Source: JAEUIZ01 sp046155605 (GTDB taxonomy: Bacteria; Planctomycetota; Phycisphaerae; Phycisphaerales; UBA1924). Taken from it: 64,000 nucleotides of DNA. The notes beneath the pieces were generated by a model. That model made no database searches, was not told where the DNA came from, and saw only the letters and a program-made list of their open reading frames with translations. Below are positions 23,302 to 30,878 of the stretch, piece by piece. Positions within the stretch are counted from its first letter, which is position 1. Each line of letters opens with the position of its first letter. Made by a program: the position numbers and the translations under genes. The DNA lies in assembly GCA_046155605.1 (NCBI GenBank), contig JBJXFQ010000101.1, positions 62,001-126,000 on the forward strand, in the 5' to 3' direction.

Positions 23302-25187
23302 TCGTCGTACCCCCTGTCATCGCCGCCCTCGTCGCCCCCGTCATCGACGGCCGGCCGGCTCTTGGCCTTCCGCCCACGCGATGCCTTCGTGCCAGATCGC
23401 TTCGCTGATGGCTCCGCCTCCTCCGCCGCGTCGGAAGACCCGGAGCCGGACTCGGAGGCGGAGCGGAGCTCTTTGGGGAGGAAGTCGTCGATCGTCGGAG
23501 GAGCATCGAGCTCGATGCCCAGGGCCGCGGCGAATCGATCGATCATGCCCGAGGGGCCGTCGCGCCACGCGTCAATGAGGCCGAACTTGCGCCCGCAGCT
23601 CTTCTCGAGCTTCACGATCGAATCCCAGCCGGGTCTCGCGAGCTCCTTGAGCAGCGCGGCCATCGCCGGCGAGTTCGCCGCCTTCGCCGCCTTCGCCGGA
23701 TCATGGTGATGCGTGGCCTCGAACTCTTTGGTGCCGCGGATGAGCTTGTAAACCGCCCACAGCCCCGGCGTTGACAGGAGCTTCGCGGCGATCGCCGGCT
23801 CGATGTCCGAGGCTCGCTTCCGCATCGCGATCGACCATGCGTTTTGGGCGTTTCTCCTGACCTCGGCTTCCTGACGCTCACGCGACGGCGGGGCGTCCTT
23901 CGTCGCCGCCTTCTTCCCCTTGCCGCCGTGCAGTTTGCGGCGATCGCGGACCTTCGCGTCCAGGGCGGCGGGCGAGACGTACTCGGGAACCTTGGCCTCG
24001 CCGGGTTTGCGACCTCCGTCAACGATCCGCTTGGCCGCGGCGCTGATGGCGCCCTTGGCGGTCCGGAGCTTGACCTGGTAGCACGCCGGCAGGGTGCAGA
24101 TCCCCGCCTCCTCCACCTTCGCCGAGTCCGCCTTGGCACTGTCGTATGTCCCGCGCCCCCCCACCATGTGAGTCGAGACCTCGCCGCCGCCCTCGAAGAG
24201 GCCGGGGTTGTTCGCGGAGTTGAAGCGGCACTCGACGCACGCCGGCTTGCCCGCGAACGGGACGTGCCGCTGCCACGGCACGACGTGGAGCGCGAAGACG
24301 CACTTGCGGACCTCGTCCTGCAGGTCCTCGATCGAACCGGCCTCGGTGTCGCTGACCGAGTCCGACCCGCCCGCGGCATAGGCCTTGACAAGTTCATCCC
24401 GGCGCTTCTCGTCCGCGACCTTGCTGATCTCGCGGGCGTGGGCGAGCGGCAGCTTCCCGGCGAGCACCAGCTGCTTTGCCTTGTCCGAGAGCCGTCCGAT
24501 GTAGAGGCGATCGCGGACCCAGCTCGCGGGCTTGCCGAGCATGGCGGCGACGAGCTCGGCGGCGATGCCGCGCACGCGATGGTCGAGCAGCAGGTCGTGC
24601 TGCATCGCGGCCTTTAGCCTGGGATCCTCTGGCACATGCAGAACCGTCGAGCCCGAATAAGCACCGCAGACATCGAGGAGCGGCTTTCCAAGTTGCGCTG
24701 CCGCCGACTGGGCCTGCAGTGCCATGAGCTCATCGACTGCCAGCGTCTCTTCCGCTGGCGTCAGGTCCTGGCGCTGGACGTTCTCGATCGCCACGATCGT
24801 GCGGCGGACGTCGTCGGGGAGCGGCGGAACCACCGCGGCGCGGACGGTGCTCCAGCCCAGCAGGCGGGCCGCGGCGATCCGTCGCCTGCCGAAGACGCGG
24901 CAGAAGCGGCCGTCGACGAGTCGCTCGAGCATGACCGGCTGCAGCTGACCGACCTCGGTCATGCTGCCGGCCAGCTGCTGGATCAGGGCCTCGTCATTGT
25001 GCCGGGGAAGCCGATCGGGTTGCCCGGCCGGATCGATGACCTTGTCGAGCGCGATGTCCAGGAGCTCGCCCTTGAGGTCAACGCCGAGGATCGGCTTCAC
25101 CTCCACCGGCAGCGCGCCGGGCGTAGCGCTGGACTTGCTTTTGGTCTGCTTCGGCGCTTTGGGCCGACGTGCGGTTGCGGTCGTCAT
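23298..25187 (-). CDS. Large ParB-like protein
   Basis: The 629-residue protein has a ParB N-domain at about residues 45-160: a HNDEALIQQLAGSMTEVGQLQPVMLERL segment, FGRRRIAAARLLGW, and ENVQRQDLTPAEE. A helix-turn-helix region follows (MLGKPASWVRDRLYIGRLSDKAKQLVLAGKL, about 215-245). The middle carries a Cys cluster (CVEC and CTLPAC, about 315-370) seen in plasmid and phage ParB-like proteins. The C-terminal 80 residues are disordered and acidic. It may act in partition, regulation or nuclease activity; no ParA partner is adjacent. An AAGGAGAA site precedes the ATG. Confidence 0.8.
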   Translation of the reverse strand: MTTATARRPKAPKQTKSKSSATPGALPVEVKPILGVDLKGELLDIALDKVIDPAGQPDRLPRHNDEALIQQLAGSMTEVGQLQPVMLERLVDGRFCRVFGRRRIAAARLLGWSTVRAAVVPPLPDDVRRTIVAIENVQRQDLTPAEETLAVDELMALQAQSAAAQLGKPLLDVCGAYSGSTVLHVPEDPRLKAAMQHDLLLDHRVRGIAAELVAAMLGKPASWVRDRLYIGRLSDKAKQLVLAGKLPLAHAREISKVADEKRRDELVKAYAAGGSDSVSDTEAGSIEDLQDEVRKCVFALHVVPWQRHVPFAGKPACVECRFNSANNPGLFEGGGEVSTHMVGGRGTYDSAKADSAKVEEAGICTLPACYQVKLRTAKGAISAAAKRIVDGGRKPGEAKVPEYVSPAALDAKVRDRRKLHGGKGKKAATKDAPPSRERQEAEVRRNAQNAWSIAMRKRASDIEPAIAAKLLSTPGLWAVYKLIRGTKEFEATHHHDPAKAAKAANSPAMAALLKELARPGWDSIVKLEKSCGRKFGLIDAWRDGPSGMIDRFAAALGIELDAPPTIDDFLPKELRSASESGSGSSDAAEEAEPSAKRSGTKASRGRKAKSRPAVDDGGDEGGDDRGYDE

Positions 25188-25285
25188 GCTGTTCTCCTTG
25201 ATTCACCCTGGCTGTCGATCCCCTCCCGCCCCATGCCAGGGCGGTCGGGGAACGGCCGTCAACGAGACGGCGTTCGTTGGCGTCA

Positions 25286-25687
25286 TCAGTGCTGCCGGAC
25301 CTGCCACGCGGCGATGTACGACATGAGAAGACCTGGGTCATTGCCGAAGGTGCTCACGGCCTGGATCGCGTCGATGACATCAACACGACCGTCCCGGCTG
25401 AGGTCCACGGGATCTGGCGGCGGCATCCCCAGCTGCTGCTGCATGGGAATCTTGAACGCGGCGCACAGGCAGGCGTTGAGGAAGATGTTCGCGCCCTGCA
25501 TGCACGCGCTGACGGCCTCCTTCGTCCTGTACTTTTGGGCCTCGCAGTTGGCGATCAGCTTGACGTAGGTCTCCCAGCAGCCCTGGGCCGTGCTCGGGTT
25601 CGGCTCGCTGGGCGGTTGGGGAGGCTGGGCGATGGCCGTAACACAGGCCAGGAGGACGGGGGCGATCATCATTCGAACGCTTCTCAT
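25286..25687 (-). CDS. Secreted dockerin-like moron protein
   Basis: The ATG at 25687 has AGGAG upstream and starts a signal peptide (MRSVRMMIAPVLLACVTAIA), giving 133 residues. The mature part holds five Cys around CWETYVKLIANCEAQKYR and CMQGANIFLNACLCAAF, then DLSRDGRVDVIDAIQAVSTFG, a single dockerin type I/EF-hand-like repeat common in planctomycete secreted proteins. It is the only exported protein among the early genes and is flanked by larger gaps than its neighbours, so it may be a host-derived moron expressed in lysogens. Function unknown. Confidence 0.6.
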   Translation of the reverse strand: MRSVRMMIAPVLLACVTAIAQPPQPPSEPNPSTAQGCWETYVKLIANCEAQKYRTKEAVSACMQGANIFLNACLCAAFKIPMQQQLGMPPPDPVDLSRDGRVDVIDAIQAVSTFGNDPGLLMSYIAAWQVRQH

Positions 25688-25773
25688 CGTGAACTCCTGC
25701 AATGCGGCCCGGCGACGCGCCTGGCCTGGTGGTGAAGGGGGCGCGGCAGGCTTCCCCGTCGCGCCCCATGCGA

Positions 25774-26463
25774 TCACGACGCGATCCCCTCGGCCTCGCG
25801 CGCGGCCTTACGGTGCTTGGTGCGGTAGGCCTTGAGCGCCCTTCGGATGTCGATCACCATGCTCGTGTCGCAGGCCACGATCTCCCCGAGGTCACGCTTC
25901 TCGTCGTCGGCGACCGCGGCCAGGCGACCGATGGTCGTGAGCCCCGCCTTGACGAGCATCCCCTTGATGTTCTCGCGGCAGTCGAGCTCCGCCACCGACG
26001 CCTTCAGGTGCTCGTCGACGCCGTCGCCCTTGCTGGGATCCGGCGCCTCGGGCTTGGGCTTGCCGGGCCGTCCCACGGGCCGCGTGTCGGCCTCGCCCGC
26101 GAGCTTCAGCTGCTTGGGGTCCTTCGCCGCGGGCTCCGCGGGCGGCTCGTACATGAAGTCGAGCTGCGGCTCGTCGGCCTTGTCGACGAGCATGTCGACC
26201 TGGTTCCGGTGCCACTTGATCGAGTTGCTCAGGTCGTCGATCGCGGCGATGGCGTCGGAGTGCCGCTTGCAGGCCTCCAGGTACTCGTCCGAGTCGTGGT
26301 CTTCGATGTCGTGCTTCTCGCTCAGGGCCGCGTCGCGGTCCTCGAAGGCGATGGTGCGCTTCGAGTCGAGCGCCTTGCGTTCGCCGATGTGGTGGCGGAT
26401 CGCGTCGCAGACCTGCGTGCTGAAAGCGACCCCCGTCATGTGCTTCGATTTCTTCGCTGCCAT
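25774..26463 (-). CDS. Phage protein with an RNA polymerase alpha-CTD-like C-terminus
   Basis: The 229-residue protein has an N-terminal charged helical part (about residues 10-110, with a coiled coil near KHDIEDHDSDEYLEACKRHSD), a Pro/Lys-rich linker (about 110-150), and a C-terminal segment VDEHLKASVAELDCRENIKG followed by MLVKAGLTTIGRLAAVADDE and a DIRRALKAY helix. This last part follows the helix-hairpin-helix pattern of the RNA polymerase alpha C-terminal domain. Such a domain could bind UP-element DNA or activators, or act as a decoy. The resemblance is by eye. An AAGGAG site precedes the ATG. Confidence 0.6.
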   Translation of the reverse strand: MAAKKSKHMTGVAFSTQVCDAIRHHIGERKALDSKRTIAFEDRDAALSEKHDIEDHDSDEYLEACKRHSDAIAAIDDLSNSIKWHRNQVDMLVDKADEPQLDFMYEPPAEPAAKDPKQLKLAGEADTRPVGRPGKPKPEAPDPSKGDGVDEHLKASVAELDCRENIKGMLVKAGLTTIGRLAAVADDEKRDLGEIVACDTSMVIDIRRALKAYRTKHRKAAREAEGIAS

Positions 26464-26474
26464 CGTCCAACTCC

Positions 26475-27632
26475 TTATGTGCGCGCGCTGTCAGTGCCGG
26501 TCTTCGCGGAACCGCCGGCCTTGCCCGTCGCTTGTTTCATCGCGTCATCGAACTTACGTGCGGCTGTTGTTGCCGCCGCCATCACCTTCGCCGAGTCGAA
26601 GACCTTCGCCTCGGCCTTAGCCCACTTGTCGAGGACGGGCTGGTCCGTCAGGTACGGCGCGAGAGGCCGGCCGCCCTTGCACGCGCCGAGCGACCTGATG
26701 AGGTACGCGATGGGGTTGCCCAGCGGCCCCTTGTCCGCGTCGCTGTCGGCGAGGAGGCAACGGGCGAGCGCGATCTCCGCCAGCGCGGGGCGGACGTTCG
26801 GATGCCACGCGATGTTCCGGAGCTCGCGGTCGCACTCCGTCCGCAGCGTTCCTCCGCCGCGGAGCGAGACATTGCCGTACCTGTCTTTCATCGGCCGCGG
26901 CCTGCTCAGGATGCGGCCCTCTGCGACCCATCGCGAGATCGCGGGCCGGAGGACCTCGATGGTCTGGAGCCGCCGGTACTCGTCGAGCTTCGCCTGGGCG
27001 AGGGCTTCCAGCCCGTCGTGGATGGCGCCGGCGACCGCCGCTCGTTCCGGCAGCACAGCGCTAGAGCGCTCTTCGGATGTATATGACTTAGAGCGCTCCA
27101 GCGCTTCGCGCGGCGCGCGCGCAGCCTCCCCAAAGATGCCGCTTCCTGGCTCGGCAGGGCCGATTTCAACGGCCGCTGAACGCCCGTTGAACGGCCGCTG
27201 AACGGCCGTTGAACGAGCGTTCGATTGTCGGGACCTGGCGGAGGCGAGCCCGGCTCGGCGGCGTTGCAAGGTAGCCGCTTCGAGCTGCATGGACAGGCCT
27301 TTGTACACGCCCTGGGCGACCGCGAGCAAGACTCGGGGTATCGCGCCAGGCGTCACCAGCGGAGCCTGATTGGCTCCCAGGGCAAGAAGAAGGCGCGGGC
27401 GTATCCGCGACCAATCCTCGGAAGTGACCCCGGCGACCATCGCCAGGGACGAATCCTCGTCGGGGATCGAGCAGGGCGGCCGCTGCCGCCAGGCGAACCG
27501 GACGAGGCGAAAGGCCGCGCCGACCTCGAGCGTCGAAAGGCTCTCGTAGACACCCGGCTGGAGCACGGCCTCCAGGTCGCAGGGGCATGGGGGAGCGGAA
27601 TGGGGGGCGGGATGTGGGGCGGCGTCGGACAA
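26475..27632 (-). CDS. DUF1376/YdaU-like replication protein
   Basis: The N-terminal part (about residues 25-85) contains YESLSTLEVGAAFRLVRFAW, CSIPDEDSSLAMVAGV and EDWSRIRP, the DUF1376 pattern of phage replication initiators (YdaU type). The centre, about residues 135-155, is encoded by 11-base tandem repeats that change codon phase and look like DNA-binding iterons rather than protein sequence. The C-terminal half is helical and basic. The start is a TTG with only a weak ribosome site, so the N-terminus is uncertain. By analogy with lambda O the origin may lie inside this gene. Confidence 0.65.
   Translation of the reverse strand: MSDAAPHPAPHSAPPCPCDLEAVLQPGVYESLSTLEVGAAFRLVRFAWRQRPPCSIPDEDSSLAMVAGVTSEDWSRIRPRLLLALGANQAPLVTPGAIPRVLLAVAQGVYKGLSMQLEAATLQRRRAGLASARSRQSNARSTAVQRPFNGRSAAVEIGPAEPGSGIFGEAARAPREALERSKSYTSEERSSAVLPERAAVAGAIHDGLEALAQAKLDEYRRLQTIEVLRPAISRWVAEGRILSRPRPMKDRYGNVSLRGGGTLRTECDRELRNIAWHPNVRPALAEIALARCLLADSDADKGPLGNPIAYLIRSLGACKGGRPLAPYLTDQPVLDKWAKAEAKVFDSAKVMAAATTAARKFDDAMKQATGKAGGSAKTGTDSART
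27062..27098. repeat. Paired palindromic decamers flanking an AT-richer stretch
   Basis: TAGAGCGCTC occurs at 27062-27071 and again at 27089-27098, each containing the palindrome GAGCGCTC. Between them lies TTCGGATGTATATGACT, clearly AT-richer than its surroundings. The arrangement sits 70 bases from the iteron-like repeats and may be part of a replication origin or a repressor operator pair. Confidence 0.45.
27171..27214. repeat. Iteron-like tandem repeats (four 11-base units)
   Basis: Units read GGCCGCTGAAC, GCCCGTTGAAC, GGCCGCTGAAC and GGCCGTTGAAC, with a degenerate unit on each side. The alternation gives two 22-base repeats, about two helical turns. They lie inside the replication gene, and since 11 is not a multiple of three they do not encode a protein repeat. 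Confidence 0.6.
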
Positions 27633-27682
27633 AGCCCAGGAGCGGCCGTTTCCGGCAGTCCTGGGTGGAGGAGAGAGAGAGC

Positions 27683-28114
27683 TCAGAACGGGATGTCGTC
27701 GTCAGGCACGACCGCGTTGGTCACAGGCACGCGCCCCACCCCGACCGGCGCGGTGGGACGCGCGGCCGCGGACGGCGTCATGACCTCGCCCGTGCTCGCG
27801 TCGACAAGCTCGCGCGCCGCCGCGGGTCCTGTCGCCGGCGACGCTGCCGGCGTGATCGAGTCGAGGAATGCCTTCATCGCGGGGAGCACGCCCGCGGGGA
27901 TTGCGTCGAGCTCGACGCCCCAGGCCAGCGGCAGCGCGTCGGGCGCGCTCAGCTTGCACCAGCGGAGGAAGTCGTCCCAGGTCTTTCCCTGCCCCTTGAC
28001 GTGCCCGAGGAACCGCTCCATCGCGGGCTTCGGGATGGGCCTCGTGTCGCCGGCGATGACGAGCGAGGCCGCGGCCGGCTTCCCCCCCCCCCCTGGACCT
28101 GCTCGGGGAGCCAT
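27683..28114 (-). CDS. SSB-like protein, C-terminal part (other frame)
   Basis: This frame continues the SSB-like gene after a run of 12 G residues (minus strand). Real sequence begins at about residue 11 (KPAAASLVIAGDTRPIPKPA), includes FLGHVKGQGKTWDDFLRWCKLSAPDALPLAW, a disordered Pro/Ala region and ends in VVPDDDIPF. That acidic DDDIPF end is the hallmark tip of single-strand DNA-binding proteins, which recruits partner enzymes. The apparent start inside the G run is an artefact; the natural product is probably one polypeptide with the next entry. Confidence 0.55.
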   Translation of the reverse strand: MAPRAGPGGGGKPAAASLVIAGDTRPIPKPAMERFLGHVKGQGKTWDDFLRWCKLSAPDALPLAWGVELDAIPAGVLPAMKAFLDSITPAASPATGPAAARELVDASTGEVMTPSAAARPTAPVGVGRVPVTNAVVPDDDIPF

Positions 28115-28434
28115 TTATCGACGTTGATGCAGGGCTTGGTCTCGCCGTAGGAGAGATACGTGCTGGGGTAGATGGCGATCCGCTTGCCGACCCACTGGTC
28201 GGTCTCGTCCGTGCCGAGCACCTCGGCGATCATCCTGGCCGTGGGCTTCCACAGGCCCATCGGCTTCCGGAACTCGCGGAGCCGTAGGTTCCATTTCACC
28301 TCAGGCTCCTCGCCGTTGCCGCGATCGCGGGCCGCGGATGGATAGACCTTGTCGATGGTCACGACGGTGTTCTGCTTGGGGTCGAGGTCCTCGGCCTGGA
28401 GGAACTTTGACTTGAACATCTGCGCGAGCTTCAT
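27949..28434 (-). CDS. SSB-like protein, N-terminal part (frame broken at a G12 tract)
   Basis: From an ATG with AGGAGA upstream, residues 1-115 contain MKLAQMFKSKFLQAEDLDPK, TVVTIDKVYPSA, VKWNLRLREFRKPMGL and GKRIAIYPSTYLSYGETKPCINVDKWLP, a pattern of phage OB-fold single-strand DNA-binding proteins. At residue about 116 the frame enters G12 and then reads Arg/Ser-rich nonsense to 27,949. One additional G (or two fewer) would restore a protein of about 250 residues ending in DDDIPF. Homopolymer phase variation, polymerase slippage or assembly error are all possible. Confidence 0.6.
   Translation of the reverse strand: MKLAQMFKSKFLQAEDLDPKQNTVVTIDKVYPSAARDRGNGEEPEVKWNLRLREFRKPMGLWKPTARMIAEVLGTDETDQWVGKRIAIYPSTYLSYGETKPCINVDKWLPEQVQGGGGSRPRPRSSSPATRGPSRSPRWSGSSGTSRGRERPGTTSSAGAS
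28082..28093. repeat. Homopolymer C12/G12 at the SSB-like frame break
   Basis: Twelve consecutive C on the plus strand (G on the coding strand). It is by far the longest mononucleotide run in the window and coincides exactly with the loss of reading frame in the SSB-like gene. Confidence 0.9.
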
Positions 28435-28446
28435 GGGCGGTCTCCT

Positions 28447-28959
28447 TCAAGCGATGACGTTGGTTGTGGCTGGGGCGGACGGCGGGGCGTAAGCGGCGCT
28501 GGCGGCGCGGCGCCGATCGAGGCAGTTCTGGCAGAGCTCACCGGCGCATCCGAACGCCGCAGAGAAGATCGCGCTGCACACTCTGCACGACCGCTGCTCG
28601 ATGCGGAATTCACCGCCTGGGCCTGTCAACACCAGCGGCGGCTCGGCGGGCTGGGCTGGTTCATCACGCGACGCGGTCGGCTGGCTCAACGCCCACTCGA
28701 TCCGCTCGTCGATGGTCCTTGGAATGGCGGACGAGGCGTAGACCTCGAAGCCACCGTCTTCCGGCAGGAAAACCCGAACGATCAACGCGCCGCGGGGAGT
28801 TGAGAACGAGACCAGGCGAAACTTGCACCCGTGGAACGGAACGCCGTTCCAGAGGACGCGACAGCCCGCATTGAGGAGGGCCTCGCGGAAGCGCTCGTAG
28901 CTGGTTTGGGGGCCCGCGGATTCACGCGGGAGGACGGGAGTCTTCGGATCGACCGTCAT
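28447..28959 (-). CDS. Phage protein with C-terminal zinc finger
   Basis: The ATG at 28959 has AGGAG eight bases upstream and gives 170 residues. The N-terminal half is alpha/beta (YERFREALLNAGCRVLWNGV, ALIVRVFLPEDGGFEVYASS), the middle is acidic and Pro-rich, and the C-terminal 50 residues contain CRVCSAIFSAAFGCAGELCQNC, four Cys in two CxxC pairs that would bind zinc. It is the first gene of the leftward early operon and the last gene before the tRNA. No family is recognised; an early regulator or replication accessory protein is plausible. Confidence 0.6.
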   Translation of the reverse strand: MTVDPKTPVLPRESAGPQTSYERFREALLNAGCRVLWNGVPFHGCKFRLVSFSTPRGALIVRVFLPEDGGFEVYASSAIPRTIDERIEWALSQPTASRDEPAQPAEPPLVLTGPGGEFRIEQRSCRVCSAIFSAAFGCAGELCQNCLDRRRAASAAYAPPSAPATTNVIA

Positions 28960-29054
28960 GGCCGCTGCTCCTGGTGCGGAGCAGACGGGCAAGGGCCTCG
29001 AACAGGTCGGCGAGGGCTTCGGTTTGAAGCCCCTCCGAGTTATGCGTCCCGAAA

Positions 29055-29129
29055 TGCCGAGGGGGGGACTCGAACCCCCGACCTCCGGGTTATGAATCCA
29101 GCGCTCTAAACCAGCTGAGCTACCTCGGC
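29055..29129 (-). tRNA. tRNA-Met (CAT anticodon); likely phage attachment site
   Basis: The cloverleaf is complete: acceptor GCCGAGG/CCTCGGC with discriminator A, TA at 8-9, D arm GCTC...GAGC, anticodon loop TTCATAA, variable AGGTC, and T arm GGGGGTTCGAGTCCCCC. The G1-C72 pair makes it an elongator rather than initiator type; a CAT anticodon could also be lysidine-modified Ile. The last anticodon-stem pair is A-C, a mismatch. CCA is not encoded. Its 3' end faces the prophage, the normal geometry for integration into a tRNA 3' end. Confidence 0.9.
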
Positions 29130-29138
29130 GTCTGGGCA

Positions 29139-29144
29139 ATGGTA
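29139..29144 (-). promoter_or_regulatory. -10 element of tRNA-Met
   Basis: TACCAT on the minus strand begins 15 bases before the first tRNA base. The same hexamer precedes lpxA and the SUMF1 gene, which supports it as the host -10 consensus. No clear -35. Confidence 0.5.
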
Positions 29145-29282
29145 CGGCGGCATGGTTCAGCCCGCCACATCCGCGCGAGGCGAAGTTGCCGACCGCGGCC
29201 GTATACGGCCTTTGCAACACGGATCGTCAGCGATCGGCTACCATGCCCTCCCCAGTCCCTCTACCACACGGGAAGCGAACTG

Positions 29283-30878
29283 ATGAGACTCACGGACATT
29301 CGCGCGATGCTGGCTGCCGTCGTTGTCCTTGCCGCGCCGATGGCGGCCTGGGCCGACGAGTTCCTCGACCGCGTGAACGGATCGTACGCGACGATCCGCG
29401 CGAACAAGCGGAGCGACATGGTGCTGCTCCCGCTGGTGGCCAAGATGGACGCCATGCCGGCCTCGCTGACGAGCATCGAGGATGCGATGGCGATGCCCGC
29501 GGCGTCGTCAAAGTGGTCGGCGGTCGAGGCTTGGGCGACCGCGCCGGCGCAGAAGGCCGTGCTCGAAGCGGTGAAGTCGGTGGCGAAGGAGGAGAACCCG
29601 CTCGAGGCGATGGCATTCGGGCAACCCTACGGTGCCGACGCGCTGGCGACCGGGCCCGAGGGCGTGGCGCTGATTCGGGCGAAGTTGTACACCGAACTGG
29701 GCGATCCGCCGCTGCTTGCCGGCGCGAAGTTCCATCATCTGAGTGGGTTGACGAAGGTGACGCGTCTGGTGAATGTGGAGGCGACGAGGCGTGCGGCGGC
29801 GGGAGATGTGGTCGGGGCCGTCGATGTGCTCGTTGACTGGCTCTTCTTCGCGCGTCAGATGGCCGACCGGGCGATGGCAACGGAGACGCAGTGGGGCCTC
29901 CTGACGATGTCGGCGACGCTCGAGCGCATCCGCGACGTGGTCTATGTTGACTTCCGGTCGGACAAGCGATCGCTCACCGCCGAGCAGATCGCGACGATCC
30001 TGAATCGGCTGCGTGAGGAGGGCGGATATCTAAGGCTCGATCTGCTGAAGTTCCCGCCGGGCGATCGCATCGCTACCGAGCAGGTGGTGGACAAGACCTT
30101 TTCGCCGGATCGCGGTCCGGACCCGGTCCTGTTTCCAACCACGATGTCGCGCCTGGCGTCCAAGGAAACGCCGCTGCGGCTGTTTGCCGAATCGTCGCGC
30201 TGGGAAAAAGTCGCGTCGATGCACATGCCAAGGCGCCCGACGATCGCGATGATCGCGGATGTCTTCAGCGACTGGGAAGGGCGCTGGCAACTCGACCCCT
30301 TCGACGCGCAGCAGGCCATCGTCACGACGTACCAGCGCACAATGTCGACCAAAGTCGGACCGGTGATGTACGGCGTGCTCGCGGCGACCGTCCGCGACCT
30401 CAGCGAACTGCAACTCCTGCGGCAGATGCTGCGGACGCAACTCGTCGGCACGCGGGGAGCGCTCGGGCTCGTGGCGTTCAACGCTCGGGCAAAGGGCTTC
30501 CCGCGCGATATCTCAGGCATCAGGCCGACATTCGTCAAAGTGATCGAGGCCGACCCGTTCAACCCGGATCGAGCCAACGGCAAGCAGCCGCCGCTCGAGT
30601 TCTTCGTCCCCATCCGCGATCGCAAGCCAATCGCCGGAGGCGACCCCGCCAAGCCGCACGAGATGAACATCGTCGCTCGCGGGGGCGCGGCCAACTTCCA
30701 GGTGAAGGTGAGCGACGATCAGTTCATCCTCTACTCCGTTGGCCCCAACGGTGCCAAGGACTGGGCCGTGAACGTCACGGACGCGCCGGTGCGAGGCTCG
30801 ATCGGCGACGTGCTGATCTGGCCGCCCGTCACCTCGCTCGTCCGGCAGCATCTCATTGAGACGGGCCAGATCAAGTGA
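29283..30878 (+). CDS. Exported protein of unknown function
   Basis: The ATG at 29283 begins a clear signal peptide (MRLTDIRAMLAAVVVLAAPMAAWA, cut near residue 24), giving 531 residues; upstream in-frame starts lack one. The mature protein is mostly helical in its first two thirds (for example AVDVLVDWLFFARQMADRAMATETQWGLL) and has a beta-rich end (FILYSVGPNGAKDWAVNVTD) like periplasmic or surface proteins of planctomycetes. No domain is recognised. It overlaps trxB by four bases (GTGA), so the two are probably co-transcribed. It is the first host gene after the prophage. Confidence 0.7.
   Translation: MRLTDIRAMLAAVVVLAAPMAAWADEFLDRVNGSYATIRANKRSDMVLLPLVAKMDAMPASLTSIEDAMAMPAASSKWSAVEAWATAPAQKAVLEAVKSVAKEENPLEAMAFGQPYGADALATGPEGVALIRAKLYTELGDPPLLAGAKFHHLSGLTKVTRLVNVEATRRAAAGDVVGAVDVLVDWLFFARQMADRAMATETQWGLLTMSATLERIRDVVYVDFRSDKRSLTAEQIATILNRLREEGGYLRLDLLKFPPGDRIATEQVVDKTFSPDRGPDPVLFPTTMSRLASKETPLRLFAESSRWEKVASMHMPRRPTIAMIADVFSDWEGRWQLDPFDAQQAIVTTYQRTMSTKVGPVMYGVLAATVRDLSELQLLRQMLRTQLVGTRGALGLVAFNARAKGFPRDISGIRPTFVKVIEADPFNPDRANGKQPPLEFFVPIRDRKPIAGGDPAKPHEMNIVARGGAANFQVKVSDDQFILYSVGPNGAKDWAVNVTDAPVRGSIGDVLIWPPVTSLVRQHLIETGQIK

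Larger units (their letters stand above)
1..29129. mobile_element. Right part of a siphovirus-like prophage, ending at a tRNA-Met gene
   Basis: Contiguous phage genes fill this stretch: rightward tail genes in canonical order to about 12,970, then leftward fibre-like, accessory and early genes. The block ends at the 3' end of tRNA-Met on the minus strand, a standard integration site for tyrosine-recombinase phages. The left boundary, head and packaging genes, integrase and endolysin are not visible. All coordinates of the element are therefore partial. Beyond the tRNA the genes are ordinary bacterial ones. That this is an integrated rather than a free phage is inferred from the host genes on the right. 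Confidence 0.85.

Noticed and set aside
27171..27214. Possible CRISPR array
   Set aside because: Units are 11 bases and directly adjacent, with no unique spacers; they lie inside a coding gene.
28960..29054. Small frame reading GLQTEALADLFEALARLLRTRSSG between the tRNA and the first early gene
   Set aside because: It looks helical but has no start codon before running into the tRNA.
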